Made by a program: the position numbers and the translations under genes. From Burkholderiales bacterium (GTDB taxonomy: Bacteria; Pseudomonadota; Gammaproteobacteria; Burkholderiales; Thiobacillaceae): 7,714 nucleotides of DNA. Numbering within the stretch: position 1 is the stretch's first letter; each line of letters opens with the position of its first letter. Positions 7,052 to 7,714 of this stretch are shown in pieces. The notes under the pieces are model-generated. The model had not been told where the DNA came from. It saw only the letters and a program-made list of their open reading frames with translations, and searched no databases. Location of the stretch: assembly GCA_005790965.1 (NCBI GenBank), contig SXTL01000069.1, forward strand, positions 1-7,714, written 5' to 3'.

Positions 7052-7602
7052 GAAGGCAGGACCTCCGAGAGCAGCGCCACGTCGCGCAGCACCGCGATGC
7101 CCGAGCGGAGCATCGGGAGGGCGGCCACGGCGCCGGATCCCTCGCCGAGGCGCATCCCGACGTCGAGGAGCGGCTCGAGGCCGAGGGACTTCAGGGCGTG
7201 GGCCTGGGCCGGCTCGGTGGACCGGTGCCCGGCGACCCACCAGGCAGCGGCGCCCGGCGCCATCGACTCGGCGACGACCGCGCACGCGACCGACATGAGG
7301 CCGTCGAGCACGACGGGCACGCCCATCGTGGAGGCCTCGACGAGGAAGCCGACCGTCGCGGCGAGATCGGCGCTGCCGAGGGCGGCGAGCAGCTCGACCG
7401 GGTCACTGGTGCGTCCCGCGGTCCGGGCCAGGGCTGCTGCGACGACGTCCCGCTTGCGGGTCCAGCCGTCGTCGTCGATGCCGGTGCCGCGGCCGGTGAC
7501 CTCGCCGGCGGGCAGGCCCAGGACCGCAGCGACGAGTGCGGCGGCGGGCGTGGTGTTGCCAATGCCCAGGTCCCCGGTCATCAGCAGCTGTGCGCCGTCA
7601 TC
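7048..7602 (-). CDS. cobT: Nicotinate-nucleotide--dimethylbenzimidazole phosphoribosyltransferase CobT, C-terminal part
   Basis: C-terminal 184 residues of CobT, the cytoplasmic enzyme that makes alpha-ribazole-5'-phosphate from nicotinate mononucleotide and dimethylbenzimidazole for the lower ligand of cobalamin; full length is about 350. Seen: LLMTGDLGIGNTTPAAALVA at the broken end, VTGRGTGIDDDGW, a VPVVLDGLMS segment, AGHRSTEPAQAHAL, and LGLEPLLDVGMRLGEGSGA near the C-terminus. The glutamate in LGEGSG (codon 7143-7141) aligns, from family knowledge, with the catalytic base, Glu317 of Salmonella CobT. Codon third positions are nearly all G or C, unlike the pil genes next door, pointing to a high-GC actinobacterial source. 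The frame stays open to 7710, but those extra codons are antisense to the FAH fragment and are not CobT. The N-terminal half is missing. Confidence 0.92.
   Translation of the reverse strand, partial: DDGAQLLMTGDLGIGNTTPAAALVAAVLGLPAGEVTGRGTGIDDDGWTRKRDVVAAALARTAGRTSDPVELLAALGSADLAATVGFLVEASTMGVPVVLDGLMSVACAVVAESMAPGAAAWWVAGHRSTEPAQAHALKSLGLEPLLDVGMRLGEGSGAVAALPMLRSGIAVLRDVALLSEVLPS
7583..7602. other. Chimeric junction, cobT side to FAH-family side
   Basis: Read on the minus strand this stretch gives DDGAQLL, continuing into the CobT TGDLGIGNTTP motif. Read on the plus strand it gives LCAVIG, continuing into the FAH-family GPKARKVSEA motif. Both readings fit their families, so the break lies here and the two sources probably share several bases. 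The two genes point in opposite directions and would have to overlap in their conserved cores, which is not credible for intact genes. Confidence 0.7.
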
Positions 7603-7714
7603 GGCCCCAAGGCGCGCAAAGTCAGCGAAGCGGATTCGCTCAACCATGTGTTCGGTTACATGATGTGTTGGGATATCAGCCAGCGCGACCCCTGGGGCAA
7701 GGGCATACACAACA
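7597..7714 (+). CDS. Fumarylacetoacetate hydrolase family protein, internal fragment
   Basis: An internal piece of 39 codons, open at both ends and running off the window. Seen: VIGPKARKVSEADSLNHVFG, then YMMCWDISQRD. This is the conserved FAH-superfamily core, IGxxARNVSxxxAxxHVxGYxxxxDxSxRD. Family members are metal-dependent hydrolases, decarboxylases or isomerases of aromatic-degradation and related pathways. The aspartate of WDISQRD is in a conserved position, but too little is present to choose a substrate. Codon use is less GC-biased than the cobT piece beside it, with codons such as GAT, TCG, CAT, TGT and ATA, suggesting another source. Whether it comes from the same genome as 1-6949 cannot be told. 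The usual length is 230-330 residues, so most of the gene is outside. Confidence 0.8.

Noticed and set aside
7052..7285. Arginine- and proline-rich N-terminal extension of the cobS-pilB frame up to 7285
   Set aside because: It is a shadow of cobT in another frame; the real CobS start is the GTG at 7051 overlapping the cobT stop.
6929..7663. 244-codon plus-strand open frame across the GC-rich block
   Set aside because: It is antisense to clear CobT coding sequence, is rich in Arg/Ala/Ser as such shadows are, and crosses both junctions.
7603..7710. Minus-strand extension of the cobT frame up to 7710, beginning MYALAPG
   Set aside because: These codons are the antisense of the FAH-family fragment and resemble no part of CobT; the frame is open by chance across the junction.

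Overview
The window looks like a composite of three pieces of DNA. Positions 1 to about 6949 read as one coherent proteobacterial chromosome segment, most likely gammaproteobacterial: zapD next to coaE next to a pilB-pilC-pilD type IV pilus cluster, with anmK and an M23 peptidase alongside, is an arrangement typical of Gammaproteobacteria and some Betaproteobacteria. I cannot name a genus.

Plus-strand half (1-2974): the C-terminal end of a radical SAM protein of the wyosine-synthetase-like type. Next is a 137-base gap rich in inverted repeats. Then come a MepM-like murein endopeptidase and, overlapping it by 29 bases, anmK (anhydro-N-acetylmuramic acid kinase). The last two act on cell-wall cleavage and on recycling of cell-wall fragments.

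Minus-strand half (6949 down to 2983): the C-terminal part of pilB (pilus assembly ATPase), then pilC (inner-membrane platform), pilD (prepilin peptidase), coaE (dephospho-CoA kinase) and zapD (FtsZ-associated division protein). pilB/pilC, pilC/pilD and pilD/coaE overlap by 8, 4 and 25 bases. zapD follows coaE after 62 bases and converges on anmK with an 8-base gap.

Right end (about 6950-7714): the sequence abruptly becomes very GC-rich and actinobacterial in style. It encodes, on the minus strand, the C-terminal half of cobT (lower-ligand activation in cobalamin synthesis) and the first 34 or so codons of cobS, which overlap by GTGA as in a real operon. cobS then runs in frame into the pilB C-terminus at a short shared sequence. 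At about 7583-7602 cobT stops in turn, and plus-strand sequence for a fumarylacetoacetate hydrolase (FAH) family protein begins. Two breaks inside conserved genes, about 650 bases apart and joining unrelated genes, are best explained as assembly or library chimerism. No new biological system is evident; the main result is this mosaic right end.
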